A DNA stretch of 37,577 nt from Azonexaceae bacterium (lineage in GTDB: Bacteria > Pseudomonadota > Gammaproteobacteria > Burkholderiales > Rhodocyclaceae). The stretch is from the NCBI GenBank assembly GCA_009469665.1, contig SSTB01000153.1:1-37577 (forward strand). Direction: 5' to 3'. Made by a program: the position numbers and the translations under genes. Position 1 is the stretch's first letter, and every line of letters starts with the position of its first letter. The notes under the pieces are model-generated. The model was given only the letters and a program-made list of their open reading frames with translations, had not been told where the DNA came from and searched no databases. Positions 18,758 to 27,322 of this stretch are shown one piece after another.

Positions 18758-19066
18758 ATGCAAGCGATGCGCTTTTTCCTCGACACCCACGACCGCGCCC
18801 GGGGAACCTTTCCCGCCCAGCTGACGCCGAGCGATTTCGAGGCTTTCTACGAGCAGTATGAGGCAGCGTGCTACGCCGAGGGCGTCGTGCCCCTCCGTAC
18901 GCACGTGAGCTATGCCGACGGGCAGGCCTTCTGCCTCAACATGGCCCCCGATGCGGAGGCGGTGAAGCGCGCTCACGCGCGTGTGGGCTTACCCTTCGAC
19001 ACCATCACGGAAGTCACCACGGCAACGCCGGGGGACACCTTCTTCCGTCGGCGGCAGGCGGCCTGA
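18758..19066 (+). CDS. DUF4242 family small protein
   Basis: A 102-residue cytoplasmic protein with no signal peptide. The pattern of an N-terminal strand (MRFFLDTHD), a helical middle, HVSYADGQAFCLNMAPDAEAV and a final GLPFDTITEVTTATPGD matches my recollection of the DUF4242 ferredoxin-like fold (SCO4226-type, reported to bind nickel in Streptomyces). Its metal or function here is unknown. The ATG at 18758 has an AAGGAG ribosome site; longer in-frame starts upstream do not. It is first in an operon with a dihaem peroxidase 16 bases downstream and a Crp/Fnr-like regulator. Family assignment is by eye. Confidence 0.72.
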   Translation: MQAMRFFLDTHDRARGTFPAQLTPSDFEAFYEQYEAACYAEGVVPLRTHVSYADGQAFCLNMAPDAEAVKRAHARVGLPFDTITEVTTATPGDTFFRRRQAA

Positions 19067-19082
19067 CGACCAGGAGGGGGCG

Positions 19083-20342
19083 ATGGACGCAGGACTCTGG
19101 GAAGTTTTCGCCATCGGCGCCGTGGCTGTGGCAGGCGCGGGTGCCGCGCTGTTCTTCATGGTCAGCCGGGAGCTGGCGACGGGGCTCGGGCCGGGAGGGC
19201 GTTGGCTGCTGACCGCTGCCTGCGGCATGGGCACCCTCGCCTTTGCCGCCAAACTCGCCGTGGCGGCAGCCCTGGCCGGCAATCCGGCGGCATTCAGCGG
19301 GCCGCCGGATGCCTCCCTCCCCTCGACAGCCCTTGATTTTGAGAATCCGGCCCCCTCCCGCCCGGCACGTTATGTCTGGGAAGCCCTGCCGCGGCAAGCC
19401 CCCGCGCCGGCAGGCAACCCAACCACCCCGGAACGCGTGGCACTGGGGCGACAGCTCTTCAACGAAAAGCGTCTCTCCGGCGACGGGACGCTGGCCTGCG
19501 CCAGTTGCCACGACTTGTTCGGCGGCGCCGGCGCCGATGGACGCCCCACAGCCCGTGGCGCCCACGGCCAGACCGGAGAGCGCAATACGCCGACCATCTG
19601 GAACGCCGCCTTTCAATCCGTACTGTTCTGGGATGGACGAGCCGCGTCCCTGGAGGCCCAAGCGGCGGGCCCCATCCTGAACCCCATCGAAATGGCCCTG
19701 CCTTCTTCCACAGAGGCAGAACGGCGGCTTGCCGGCGATCCCGCCTACCGGCGTGCCTTTGCCGCCGCCTTTGGCGATGGAGAAATCAGTTTCGGCCGCA
19801 TCACCCAGGCCCTGGCTGCCTACGAGCGGACGCTCATCACGCCGGACAGCCCTTACGACCGCTTTGTGCGGGGCGATTCCCGGGCGCTTTCGCCAAAGCA
19901 GCTACGGGGCATGGCGCTGTTCGAGTCCGTTGGCTGCACCCTTTGCCACCGGGGTCCGAATTTCAGCGATGCAAGCATCCTGGGGGGGACCAACCCCTTC
20001 CGCTATTTCCCGGCAAGCGCCACCGATTTCGAAGCCAAGTACCCGCTGCTGACGGCCACTGGCCAACACGGTGTCTGGCGCATCCCGTCCCTGCGCAACG
20101 TGGCCCTGACCGGCCCCTGGTTGCACAACGGCAGCGTCGATCGCCTGGAGGAGGTGGTACGCATCATGGCCGGCGCCCAGCTCGGTCGTTCAACGGGCTT
20201 CGTCGCCTGGCTGGACAGCGACCTCGGGCTTGGCCACGTCGACCGCTCGCCCCTGGCGGACGGGGATGTGCAAGACATCGTCGCCTTCCTGGAAGCCCTC
20301 TCCAGCGAAACCCTCGCCCGCTCATCCCACCGGAGTCGATGA
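19083..20342 (+). CDS. Membrane-anchored dihaem cytochrome c peroxidase-like protein (CcpA/MauG superfamily)
   Basis: The 419-residue product has two c-type haem sites: CASCH (C139, C142, H143) and CTLCH (C285, C288, H289). The surroundings are those of bacterial dihaem peroxidases: LGRQLFNEKRLSGDGTLAC, RNTPTIWNAAF, FWDGRAASLEAQA, the N-terminal-haem region, and IPSLRNVALTGPWLHNG. Unlike most such enzymes, which begin with a cleavable signal, it has two hydrophobic helices (about 6-27 and 41-65) before the catalytic part, so it is probably held in the inner membrane with the haem domains in the periplasm. Peroxidase or another redox role cannot be separated by sequence alone. The stop overlaps the next gene as ATGA. 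Confidence 0.88.
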   Translation: MDAGLWEVFAIGAVAVAGAGAALFFMVSRELATGLGPGGRWLLTAACGMGTLAFAAKLAVAAALAGNPAAFSGPPDASLPSTALDFENPAPSRPARYVWEALPRQAPAPAGNPTTPERVALGRQLFNEKRLSGDGTLACASCHDLFGGAGADGRPTARGAHGQTGERNTPTIWNAAFQSVLFWDGRAASLEAQAAGPILNPIEMALPSSTEAERRLAGDPAYRRAFAAAFGDGEISFGRITQALAAYERTLITPDSPYDRFVRGDSRALSPKQLRGMALFESVGCTLCHRGPNFSDASILGGTNPFRYFPASATDFEAKYPLLTATGQHGVWRIPSLRNVALTGPWLHNGSVDRLEEVVRIMAGAQLGRSTGFVAWLDSDLGLGHVDRSPLADGDVQDIVAFLEALSSETLARSSHRSR

Positions 20343-21079
20343 CAGCTTCAATACCCCCTCCCGCCACAGCGGTCCTACAATGTCGTCATTTTTCCGACCG
20401 TCGCGAGAGCCTTAGCCCCTTGGCCGCACTGGAACGCTTCAAACCCTTCGACACCCTGTCGCCGCAGAGCCGGCAATACTTGCACCAAGGTCTCGCCGAC
20501 CACCGCCTGACCGGCGGCGCAACGGTCCTGCACAAAGGCCAGCGCGTATCCGGCGCCTATTTCGTGCTGGCCGGTCGTCTACGCGTCTTTTCGCTGGCCC
20601 CGAACGGCAACGAGGCCACCCTTTACTTCATCGACCCCGGGGAGACCTGCGTCTTCGCCCTCAACAGCCTGTTCAACGACCTGCTCTACCCGGCCTGGGT
20701 ACAGGCGGAGGAGGACACCACAGTCGCCGTCATCCCCGGTCCCATCTACCGCCGCCTCTTCGCCGACGAACCGGCGGTCCGCGACCTGACGGTGCGTGCA
20801 CTTTCCACGCTGGTTTTCCGTCTCATGGACGAACTGGAGAACGTCCACGCCTACAAGTTGAGCCAAAGATTGGCCAACTTACTGCTGGTCCATGCATCGG
20901 CATCGGGGGAACTGGCCATGACCCAACAACAGATGGCCCATCACCTGGGCACCACCCGGGAGGTGGTCGCCCGCCTGATGCGGGAACTGGCCGGCAAAGG
21001 CTTCATCGCGCCTCGCCGCGGCCACACCCGTGTCATCGATGCGGCGGGCTTGGCCGCCCTTATCGGCTCGGATTATTGA
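20339..21079 (+). CDS. Crp/Fnr family transcriptional regulator
   Basis: A 246-residue regulator: an N-terminal cyclic-nucleotide-binding-type beta barrel (about 33-145, with KGQRVSGAYFVLAGRLRVF), a long dimerisation helix (about 146-175) and a C-terminal winged helix (about 176-240) with the recognition helix TTREVVARLMREL (205-217). The R-E-x-x-x-R arrangement (R207, E208, R212) is that of Crp-type readers. The N-terminal cysteine cluster of Fnr is absent, so it is not an Fe-S oxygen sensor of that kind; the effector is unknown. The ATG overlaps the peroxidase stop as ATGA, so the two are coupled. It likely controls its own operon through the dyad at 18684-18699. Confidence 0.9.
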   Translation: MTASIPPPATAVLQCRHFSDRRESLSPLAALERFKPFDTLSPQSRQYLHQGLADHRLTGGATVLHKGQRVSGAYFVLAGRLRVFSLAPNGNEATLYFIDPGETCVFALNSLFNDLLYPAWVQAEEDTTVAVIPGPIYRRLFADEPAVRDLTVRALSTLVFRLMDELENVHAYKLSQRLANLLLVHASASGELAMTQQQMAHHLGTTREVVARLMRELAGKGFIAPRRGHTRVIDAAGLAALIGSDY

Positions 21080-21411
21080 CCCTCTCCCCTGGCTGGTGGT
21101 CGGCAAAGGTACTGGCGAGAAAGACTCAAGGCATTCCTGTTTCCTCCCTCGCCCGCAACGCAGGAAGGGGGCCTGCCCCGAGACGGTCGCAGGGAGCGGC
21201 GGTGAGGCAGACGGGCATCGCCGATCTTTTCATCGTTCGGGGTGGCCAGCCCCTTGCCGCTCGGAACCCAGCGCACAACACGCCCCAAGTGCAGCAGTAC
21301 GCCGCCAAGCGCAGTTGCAGGGAGTCCGCACGGACTCCTCCCTTGCGGCAGCCGGTCGGCCCCGGGGCATTCGGGTAAACTGGCCCCTCCCTCTCCCTAC
21401 GGACCGAGACC
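21080..21411. other. Intergenic region without a supported gene
   Basis: This 332-bp stretch between the Crp/Fnr gene and the CorA-like gene holds a perfect 8-bp hairpin, GGAGTCCG-ca-CGGACTCC (21321-21338), with no T-run after it, and a possible -10 element TAAACT (21376-21381) ahead of the next gene but no matching -35. Short frames on both strands lack ribosome sites and family features. Confidence 0.5.
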
Positions 21412-23067
21412 GTGAACGCGCCGCCCTTCGCTCCCCCCGCCGTCCGCCACTTCCGGGCCAATCTGGTCTGGCCCCTGCAACTGGAGCCCTTCGCCTCGCC
21501 GGAAATCGAGGGGCGCCACTGGGAAGTCTTCGAGGCTGGCCTGCAGGGCAGCCCCTGGCGCCGCGTGGATGACGAATTCACCACCGACGCGCGGGATTTC
21601 AAGGAGCGGCATTACCGGGAATTCGTTTCCTTTCTGCCCTATGTGCAGCGCTTTCTCTACGGCGAGGGGCGCTCCCGCACCCCGCGCCCGGACGACCCGC
21701 CGGGGGGCTCGCCCATGCACGTCTTCCGGCGCGGCGACGTGGCCCGCCTGCGCATCACCCTGCGCAAGGATTCCGAGCCCCTGCTCCTGGATGTCGTCCA
21801 TCTGGACCTCTATTTCTTCCACGATCTGGATCTGGTGCTCCTCAACCTCGAAGTCGAGGCCGGTGAAATGCCCCTGGCCACGGCGCGGGATCTGCTCTTC
21901 CGCTTCGGCCGCGCCTACCCGTCGGGCTGGGACGAGGAAGGCGCCGGCCTGCACAACTCCCACCTGGCCGAATGGCTGGACGCCCAAGGCCGCGTCCTGG
22001 CCCGTTCCGACGCCCAACGGCGGGAGAAATTCCTCAGCTACGTCTGCGCCCACCGCAGCCCCTGCATCTCGGAACACTGGGCCTGCCTCATCCGGCCCCT
22101 GGTCCTGGCCCACTCCGACGAAGCGGGCGATCTGCGCTACCGCCTGATCGAGTACCACCGCATGCCGGTCACCGCCTACCTGGCGGTGGACGATCCTCGC
22201 CGCCTGTCCCGGGAGGACTGGGTGCGCATCGGCCTGGCCACCACCCTGCACCCCGATGAAGCCCTGCCGGCCCGGGATCCCGCGGTGGCCGAATTCGAGA
22301 GCCGTTTCTGCCAGGATCGTTTCTGGAACGACAGCGACGCCGGTCCCAACACCCGCTTCCTGTGCACCGGCAACGCCCTCACCGTGGTGGGCGACGCCCG
22401 CCAGTCCTTCTTCCTGGACAAGGAGCGGGGCGTGCTGGCCCAGTTCCGCCACCAGTATTTTCTGGTGTTCCTCATCGCCCACCTGCACCGGGCGGCGCTC
22501 CTGGTCTTCGCCGATGTCCTGGTCGATTCGGTGAACGACCTGGACATCCGGGACGACATATCCGTGCGCCGCTTCAAACGCCGCATCCGGGCCAATTTCG
22601 AGACCTTCCTGCGCTTCACCCACCGCTACTGGTTCCACGAAATTTCGGAACGCCCCCACGTGCAGGCCATCTTTCGCCTGAGCGCCGATCATCTGCGCAA
22701 CGATGCCCTGTACGACGAGGTACGGGACGAAATCAGCGAAATGTCGGCCTATCTGGACAGCGATTCCCAGCGCCGGCAGTCCAATACCGTCGTCCGCCTC
22801 ACCGTCATCACCATCCTGGGGCTCATCGCCACGGTGACGACGGGCTACTTCGGCATGAACATCATCCCCTTCGCCGAAGAGTCGCCGACGACCAAGGTGG
22901 TGCACGGCGTCATCTCCACGGTCGCCTTCGTCGCCCTGGTGCTCTTCGCCGTGGCCCGCTCCAAGCGCCTGTCGGATTTCCTGGAAGACCTGGCCGACGA
23001 GCGCCTGGGCTTCGGCGCCAAGATGGCCTCCCTGGGACGGGTGCTCGCCGGGCGGGACCGCCTGTAA
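21412..23067 (+). CDS. CorA-like divalent cation transporter family protein, long form
   Basis: The 551-residue product ends like CorA: a long helical stretch, a first membrane helix running into GYFGMN (GMN at about 481-483, the selectivity motif), a short acidic loop (AEESPTT), a second membrane helix (about 498-516) and a basic cytoplasmic tail. This two-helix, GMN-containing ending supports a pentameric Mg2+ or other divalent-metal channel. The N-terminal cytoplasmic part is over 200 residues longer than in ordinary CorA (about 316 residues) and I do not recognise a separate domain in it. The GTG start has only a weak ribosome site, so the true start is uncertain. It converges on the minus-strand sensor kinase with a 16-bp gap. 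Confidence 0.8.
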   Translation: MNAPPFAPPAVRHFRANLVWPLQLEPFASPEIEGRHWEVFEAGLQGSPWRRVDDEFTTDARDFKERHYREFVSFLPYVQRFLYGEGRSRTPRPDDPPGGSPMHVFRRGDVARLRITLRKDSEPLLLDVVHLDLYFFHDLDLVLLNLEVEAGEMPLATARDLLFRFGRAYPSGWDEEGAGLHNSHLAEWLDAQGRVLARSDAQRREKFLSYVCAHRSPCISEHWACLIRPLVLAHSDEAGDLRYRLIEYHRMPVTAYLAVDDPRRLSREDWVRIGLATTLHPDEALPARDPAVAEFESRFCQDRFWNDSDAGPNTRFLCTGNALTVVGDARQSFFLDKERGVLAQFRHQYFLVFLIAHLHRAALLVFADVLVDSVNDLDIRDDISVRRFKRRIRANFETFLRFTHRYWFHEISERPHVQAIFRLSADHLRNDALYDEVRDEISEMSAYLDSDSQRRQSNTVVRLTVITILGLIATVTTGYFGMNIIPFAEESPTTKVVHGVISTVAFVALVLFAVARSKRLSDFLEDLADERLGFGAKMASLGRVLAGRDRL

Positions 23068-23083
23068 GCGTCTGACTCCAGGG

Positions 23084-24592
23084 TCACGCACCCGGCACGG
23101 CGCGCAGCGGAAAACTCAGCATCAGCACCGTCCCTGCGCCGGGGGCGCTGTCCAGCCGCAGGACGCCGCCCGCAGCCTCGGCCCGCTCCCGCATGCTCAG
23201 CAGCCCCAGGGACGTCAGACGGCGCGAACGCTCCGCCGCTTCCCGCAGGTCGAAGCCCACCCCATCGTCTTGCACGCTGACCCACAGGGCCCTCTCCTCG
23301 ATCCACAACCCGACCACGATGGCGCTGGCCTGGGCGTGGCTGAGGGCGTTGCCCACGGCGCCTTGCACGGTGCGAAACGCCGCCAACTCGACTTCCGGAG
23401 AAAAACGGCGCGAGCCCACCGACTGTTCCAGGCGCACGACCGGCAGGCTCCGAGCTGGCAGCTGGCCGAGGAACCAGCGCAGGCTGGCGGCGAGGCCCAG
23501 GTCGTCGAGGATGGGCGGCCGCAGGCGCCGGGCCAGGTGCTTGGTGACATCCACCAGCCCGCCGGCAATGGCGTTGGCCGCCCGCAGGTCGGCCAGGGCC
23601 GCCGGATCGCCGGCCAGCTTGCGACGCAGACTTTCCAGAGCGAACTGGAGCGCCGCCAGGGACTGCCCCACCTCGTCGTGCAGTTCCCTGGAAAGCGCCT
23701 GACGCTCAGCCTCCTGCAGCGCGAACTGTTTGGCGGCCAGTTCCTTGAGCTGAGCGGCCGCCTGGCGTTCAGCCTCCTCGGCGGCTTTCGTGGCGGTGAT
23801 GTCGAGACAGACACCACGCATAGCCAGGGGGCGTCCCACGCTGTCGAACGTGGTGCGGCCATGGACGGCGATCCAGCGCACCTCTCCCGAAGGCCACAGC
23901 AGCCGGTGTTCATTGTCCAGGTGACCGCTGCGCACCGCCTCCTCCACCCGGTGCTCCGCTTCGGCCAGATCGTCGGGATGAACGACGCGGCGCCAGGTCT
24001 CAACGCTGGCCTCGTCCTGCTCCGGGTCCAGGCCGAAGAGGCGGAAGAATTCGTCCGACCAGGTCAGCCGGCCGGTAACCATGTTCCAGGTCCAGATTCC
24101 CGCGCCGGCAGCCTTCTGGGCCAGGTTGAGGCTATCCAGGGCCTGGCGCAGTTCGCTCTCGCGGCGCTTGGCTCCGGTGAGCACGTCGAAGGCCGCCAAC
24201 ACGAAACCCCGGCGGGGCGAGCACAGAGAGACGCCGTACCACTCCCCGAGACCGGGGACGAACATCTCGAACATCTCCGGCCCTCCGCCCCGGGCGACCC
24301 GCCCCAGGGCTTCCAGGGCGGGGCCGTTGCTGACGGGAAAATCGGGCAGGAGGTGGCAGAGACGTTGGCCCACCACGTTGCGCAGGTGGGTGATGCGCTG
24401 GTGGGCGGCATTCACGTAAAGGTGGACCAGGTCCACCGGACGCCCCCGGTCGAAGATCACGCGGCCATACACGACGGCGTTGAAGACGTTGTCCAGGGCC
24501 TGGCCCAGGACTTCCTCCCGCGTAGGGAGGAGGCGGCGGCCCGCAGGCACTCCCGGGCCGGAGGGCACGGCGCCGCCAGCCCGGGTTTTCAT
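23084..24592 (-). CDS. Soluble PAS-domain histidine kinase, NarL-partner type (HisKA_3)
   Basis: A 502-residue kinase without membrane segments. Residues about 25-140 form a PAS-like region, about 155-275 a second PAS/PAC (GIWTWNMVTGRLTWSDEFF to DITATKAAEE), then the HisKA_3 helix with phospho-acceptor H305 in SRELHDEVGQS, and an HATPase domain with QDDGVGFD and GLLSMRERAEAAGG. The N-box reads QGAVGN (410-415), whereas the family usually has Glu after the Gln; this may affect activity. No LuxR-type response regulator is adjacent, so the partner must be elsewhere. The ATG overlaps the M18 peptidase stop as ATGA, making it third in the ppk2 operon. Confidence 0.88.
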   Translation of the reverse strand: MKTRAGGAVPSGPGVPAGRRLLPTREEVLGQALDNVFNAVVYGRVIFDRGRPVDLVHLYVNAAHQRITHLRNVVGQRLCHLLPDFPVSNGPALEALGRVARGGGPEMFEMFVPGLGEWYGVSLCSPRRGFVLAAFDVLTGAKRRESELRQALDSLNLAQKAAGAGIWTWNMVTGRLTWSDEFFRLFGLDPEQDEASVETWRRVVHPDDLAEAEHRVEEAVRSGHLDNEHRLLWPSGEVRWIAVHGRTTFDSVGRPLAMRGVCLDITATKAAEEAERQAAAQLKELAAKQFALQEAERQALSRELHDEVGQSLAALQFALESLRRKLAGDPAALADLRAANAIAGGLVDVTKHLARRLRPPILDDLGLAASLRWFLGQLPARSLPVVRLEQSVGSRRFSPEVELAAFRTVQGAVGNALSHAQASAIVVGLWIEERALWVSVQDDGVGFDLREAAERSRRLTSLGLLSMRERAEAAGGVLRLDSAPGAGTVLMLSFPLRAVPGA

Positions 24593-25881
24593 CGCCGGAA
24601 GTGTTCGCCCAGGGCAGCGACGAGGGCCCCGTGGTCGTGGCTGCCGGCGCTCTCCCGCAGGCTGTGCATGGCCCACAGGGGGTTGCCCACATCGACCGCA
24701 GGCATGCCGAGACGCGCCGCCACCAAGGGGCCGATGGTGCTGCCGCAGCCCAGGTCGCCCCGGTGGGCGTAGGCCTGACACGGCACTCCCGCCGCAGCGC
24801 AGAGTTCGGCGAAACGCGCCGCCGTGTCGGCTCCGGTGGCGTAACGCTGCCCGGCGTGGGTCTTGATGACCGGGCCGCCATTCACCAGGACACGATGACC
24901 CGGCTCGTAGGCGCCGGGGTAATTGGCGTTCCAGGCGTGGGCCATGTCGGCGCTGACGAAGAAGCTGCGGGCCCGGGCGCAGCGCCCGCCTTCGGCGTCC
25001 AGCCCCAGGGCTGCGCCGACCCGCTCCAGGACATCGGTCAGGAAGCTGCCGCCGGCCCCGACGGCGCTTTCGCTGCCCACTTCCTCGTGGTCGAAGAGCG
25101 CCACCCCCGCGCAGGCTTGCGGCGCCTCCACCCCCAGGAGGGCGCTGAGGGCGGCGTGGCAGGAGGCGAGATTGTCGAGCCGGGCCGCGGCGATGAATTC
25201 CTGCTCGGCGCCCCAGAAGGCGGCGGGCTGGGTGTCGAAGGCGGCCAGATCCCAGGCCAGGAGGTCTGCCGGGGAAACCTCCAGGCGGTCCGCCAGCAAG
25301 CGGCGGAAGCGCGCGTCACCCTCCGCCGCCTGGCCGTCGACGGCCAGCAACAGGGGAAGTTCGGTCTGACGATTGAACTTCAGGCCCTGCTCGTTCACCT
25401 CCCGGTTCATGTGGATGGCCAGGTTGGGCAGGCGCAGCAGGGGGCGGTCGAAGGCCACCAGCCGGGTCTGGGGCCCCGCCGGGCCACGCACGACGACGCG
25501 ACCGGCGAGGGAAAGATCCCGGTCGGCGAAGGTGGCGAGAAGGGGGCCGCCATAGACCTCCACCGCCAGGCGCAGGCTGCCCTCACCGGCCAGGGCCGGC
25601 CTAGGCTTGACCCGCAGGCCGGGGGAATCGGTGTGGGCCCCCACCAGGCGCCAGCCGGCCCGCTCGGGCGATTCCTGGCCGATCACGAAGGCGATGAGGG
25701 ACGAGCCCCCCCGCTGCACGAAATGCCGCCCCCCGGGGGAGAGACGCCAGCGCTCCCCCTCGTCCAGGGGCGTGAAACCCCCGGCGACAAGGCGCGCCAC
25801 GGCGCTTTCCACGGCGTGCCAGGGGCTGGGGCTGGCGTCGATGTAGGCCAGCAGGTCGGCGGCGGGCTGGAGCGCGGTCAA
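24589..25881 (-). CDS. apeB: M18 family aminopeptidase (aspartyl-aminopeptidase-like)
   Basis: Zinc aminopeptidase of the cytoplasm, 430 residues, normal for the bacterial M18 family. The start LLAYIDASPSPWHAV is characteristic, followed by GAHTDSPGLRVKP with a metal-binding His and Asp, NLAIHMNRE, ARLDNLAS, the FDHEEVGSES glutamates, SADMAHAWNANYP, and the C-terminal GNPLWAMHS region. The frame is open for a long way upstream, but the family N-terminus begins next to a TTG (25879-25881) that overlaps the ppk2 stop as TTGA. I therefore chose TTG, although its ribosome site is weak. Second gene of the ppk2 operon. Confidence 0.93.
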   Translation of the reverse strand: MTALQPAADLLAYIDASPSPWHAVESAVARLVAGGFTPLDEGERWRLSPGGRHFVQRGGSSLIAFVIGQESPERAGWRLVGAHTDSPGLRVKPRPALAGEGSLRLAVEVYGGPLLATFADRDLSLAGRVVVRGPAGPQTRLVAFDRPLLRLPNLAIHMNREVNEQGLKFNRQTELPLLLAVDGQAAEGDARFRRLLADRLEVSPADLLAWDLAAFDTQPAAFWGAEQEFIAAARLDNLASCHAALSALLGVEAPQACAGVALFDHEEVGSESAVGAGGSFLTDVLERVGAALGLDAEGGRCARARSFFVSADMAHAWNANYPGAYEPGHRVLVNGGPVIKTHAGQRYATGADTAARFAELCAAAGVPCQAYAHRGDLGCGSTIGPLVAARLGMPAVDVGNPLWAMHSLRESAGSHDHGALVAALGEHFRR

Positions 25882-27005
25882 AGGAGCGGCGCCCCGACCC
25901 GGTGTTCGCCCCGCTCGTACACCACGTGGGCGCGGCCGACGATGAGAGGGTCCAGGTTGCCGATGCGCTCGGTGTCCTTGCTGGTGTAGGGCAGGCGGTG
26001 AAGGATGTAGCGCATGGCGTTGAGACGCGCGCGCTTCTTGCAGTCCGACTTGATCACCGTCCACGGCGCGTCGGCGGTGTCGGTGTAGAAAAACATCGCC
26101 TCCTTGGCCTTGGTGTAGTCCTCCCACTTGTCCAGGGACGCCATGTCGATGGGAGAGAGCTTCCACTGCTTCAGGGGATGCACCTTGCGCTCCTTGAAGC
26201 GGCGGCGCTGCTCGTCGCGGCTGACCGAGAACCAGAACTTGATGAGATGGGTGCCGTTCCTCACCAGCATGCGCTCGAATTCCGGCACCTGGCGCATGAA
26301 CTCGGCGTACTCCGCCTCGCTGCAAAACCCCATCACCCGTTCGACTCCGGCCCGGTTGTACCAAGAGCGGTCGAAGAGGACGATCTCGCCATGGCTGGGC
26401 AGGTGCTGCACGTAGCGCTGGAAGTACCACTGGCCGCGCTCGTTTTCCGTCGGCTTTTCCAGGGCCACGACGCGGGCACCCCGGGGGTTGAGGTTTTCCA
26501 TGAAGCGCTTGATGGTACCCCCCTTGCCGGCGGCATCCCGGCCTTCGAAGAGGATCACCACCTTCTGGCCGGTCTCCTTGACCCAGGCCTGGAGCTTGAG
26601 CAATTCCACCTGCAGGCGGTATTTGAGTCGCTCGTAATTGCTCCGCTGCATGAGGTTTTTGTAGGGGTAGCCGCCATCCCGCCAGTCCGGCGCCAGTTCG
26701 TCGTCGGGATTGGGAGTCATCAGGCCGGCAGCCATGCGTTGCTGCTTGAGCAGGCCCTTGAGCAGAGCCACAGACTCTTCCTGGGTCACTCCGGAGATGA
26801 GGTCACGCAGGGCGGCGAGCCGTGCCGCCTGAGCCGCATCCAGCGCCTCGCCGACGGTGAAGCCTTCGATGTGAGACGCCGCGTCGGTCGGCCCCGTATC
26901 CCCGGCCTTGACACTGCGCCGGGGGGAACGCCGGACCACCGTCTGCCGCTCCGCCGCCGGCTGTGTCTTCCGGCGCCTCGCCGGTCCGCTCGCTGAATCC
27001 GCCAT
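25878..27005 (-). CDS. ppk2: PPK2, polyphosphate kinase 2 (class I-like)
   Basis: Transfers phosphate between polyphosphate and nucleoside diphosphates. Of the 375 residues, the first about 110 are a basic, variable extension and a short helical region. The PPK2 core then starts at WRDGGYPYKNLMQRSNYE, with Walker A GRDAAGKGGT (about 154-163), the EKPTENERGQWYFQRY segment and the lid/Walker B region FDRSWYNRAGVERVMGF. Single-domain architecture and motif spelling fit class I, which mainly makes nucleoside triphosphates from polyphosphate; class is inferred. The ATG has a GGGAGA site and a good promoter 50 bases upstream. A polyphosphate enzyme fits a Rhodocyclaceae-like host. Confidence 0.95.
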   Translation of the reverse strand: MADSASGPARRRKTQPAAERQTVVRRSPRRSVKAGDTGPTDAASHIEGFTVGEALDAAQAARLAALRDLISGVTQEESVALLKGLLKQQRMAAGLMTPNPDDELAPDWRDGGYPYKNLMQRSNYERLKYRLQVELLKLQAWVKETGQKVVILFEGRDAAGKGGTIKRFMENLNPRGARVVALEKPTENERGQWYFQRYVQHLPSHGEIVLFDRSWYNRAGVERVMGFCSEAEYAEFMRQVPEFERMLVRNGTHLIKFWFSVSRDEQRRRFKERKVHPLKQWKLSPIDMASLDKWEDYTKAKEAMFFYTDTADAPWTVIKSDCKKRARLNAMRYILHRLPYTSKDTERIGNLDPLIVGRAHVVYERGEHRVGAPLL

Positions 27006-27057
27006 GACTTTCTCCCTGAAGAACGCCTGCGCGGCGCTCTGCCGCGGGCATCGGGGA

Positions 27058-27086
27058 ATTATCGACCTGCGCTCGCGGGCTGTAAA
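27058..27086 (-). promoter_or_regulatory. Sigma70-type promoter of the ppk2-apeB-kinase operon
   Basis: On the minus strand, TTTACA (27086-27081) and GATAAT (27063-27058) each match five of six consensus bases and are separated by exactly 17 bases. The predicted transcription start is about 45 bases before the ppk2 ATG. Confidence 0.75.
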
Positions 27087-27195
27087 TGCGGGGCGTTGCC
27101 TCCGCAGAGAGCGGATGACTCGTTGCAGGCCTCCCTGGCCTGGCTGCGCTTCCGAAGCCGCGGGTATCGTCCCAACTCCTTGTGGTCTGGCCTCC

Positions 27196-27304
27196 TTTCT
27201 GAACCCCTGGGTTTCATCGCAATTCCCCGGTATGCCCGCTTTTCTGAACCCATGAGTTTCATCGCAACTCCTCGGTCGAGTCGCTTTTCTGAACCCATGG
27301 GTTC
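27196..27304. repeat. 45-bp tandem repeat, about 2.4 copies
   Basis: Units start at 27196, 27241 and 27286, each with TTTCTGAACCC followed by (C/A)TG(G/A)GTTTCATCGCAA in the first two; the third is cut off after the first about 19 bases. Units 1 and 2 differ at several positions. Because 45 is a multiple of three, frames read through as 15-residue repeats, which creates spurious ORFs on both strands. It lies at the left edge of the 468-bp palindrome, and the GAACCC(A)TGGGTT core also occurs at 27812-27822 and 35699-35712. Confidence 0.8.
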
Positions 27305-27322
27305 CGCGCCTGATGCGCGGGC

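Noticed and set aside
21321..21338. GGAGTCCG/CGGACTCC hairpin as a terminator for the Crp/Fnr operon
   Set aside because: It is about 240 bases after the stop and lacks a T-run; it is noted only as an inverted repeat.
21397..23091. 564-codon open frame on the minus strand opposite the CorA-like gene
   Set aside because: Composition shadow: Gly/Val/Gln/His-rich translation without motifs, while the plus strand has the GMN motif and two membrane helices.
27196..27304. Possible CRISPR-like array
   Set aside because: The 45-bp units are contiguous and similar over their whole length, with no unique spacers and no cas genes in the window.
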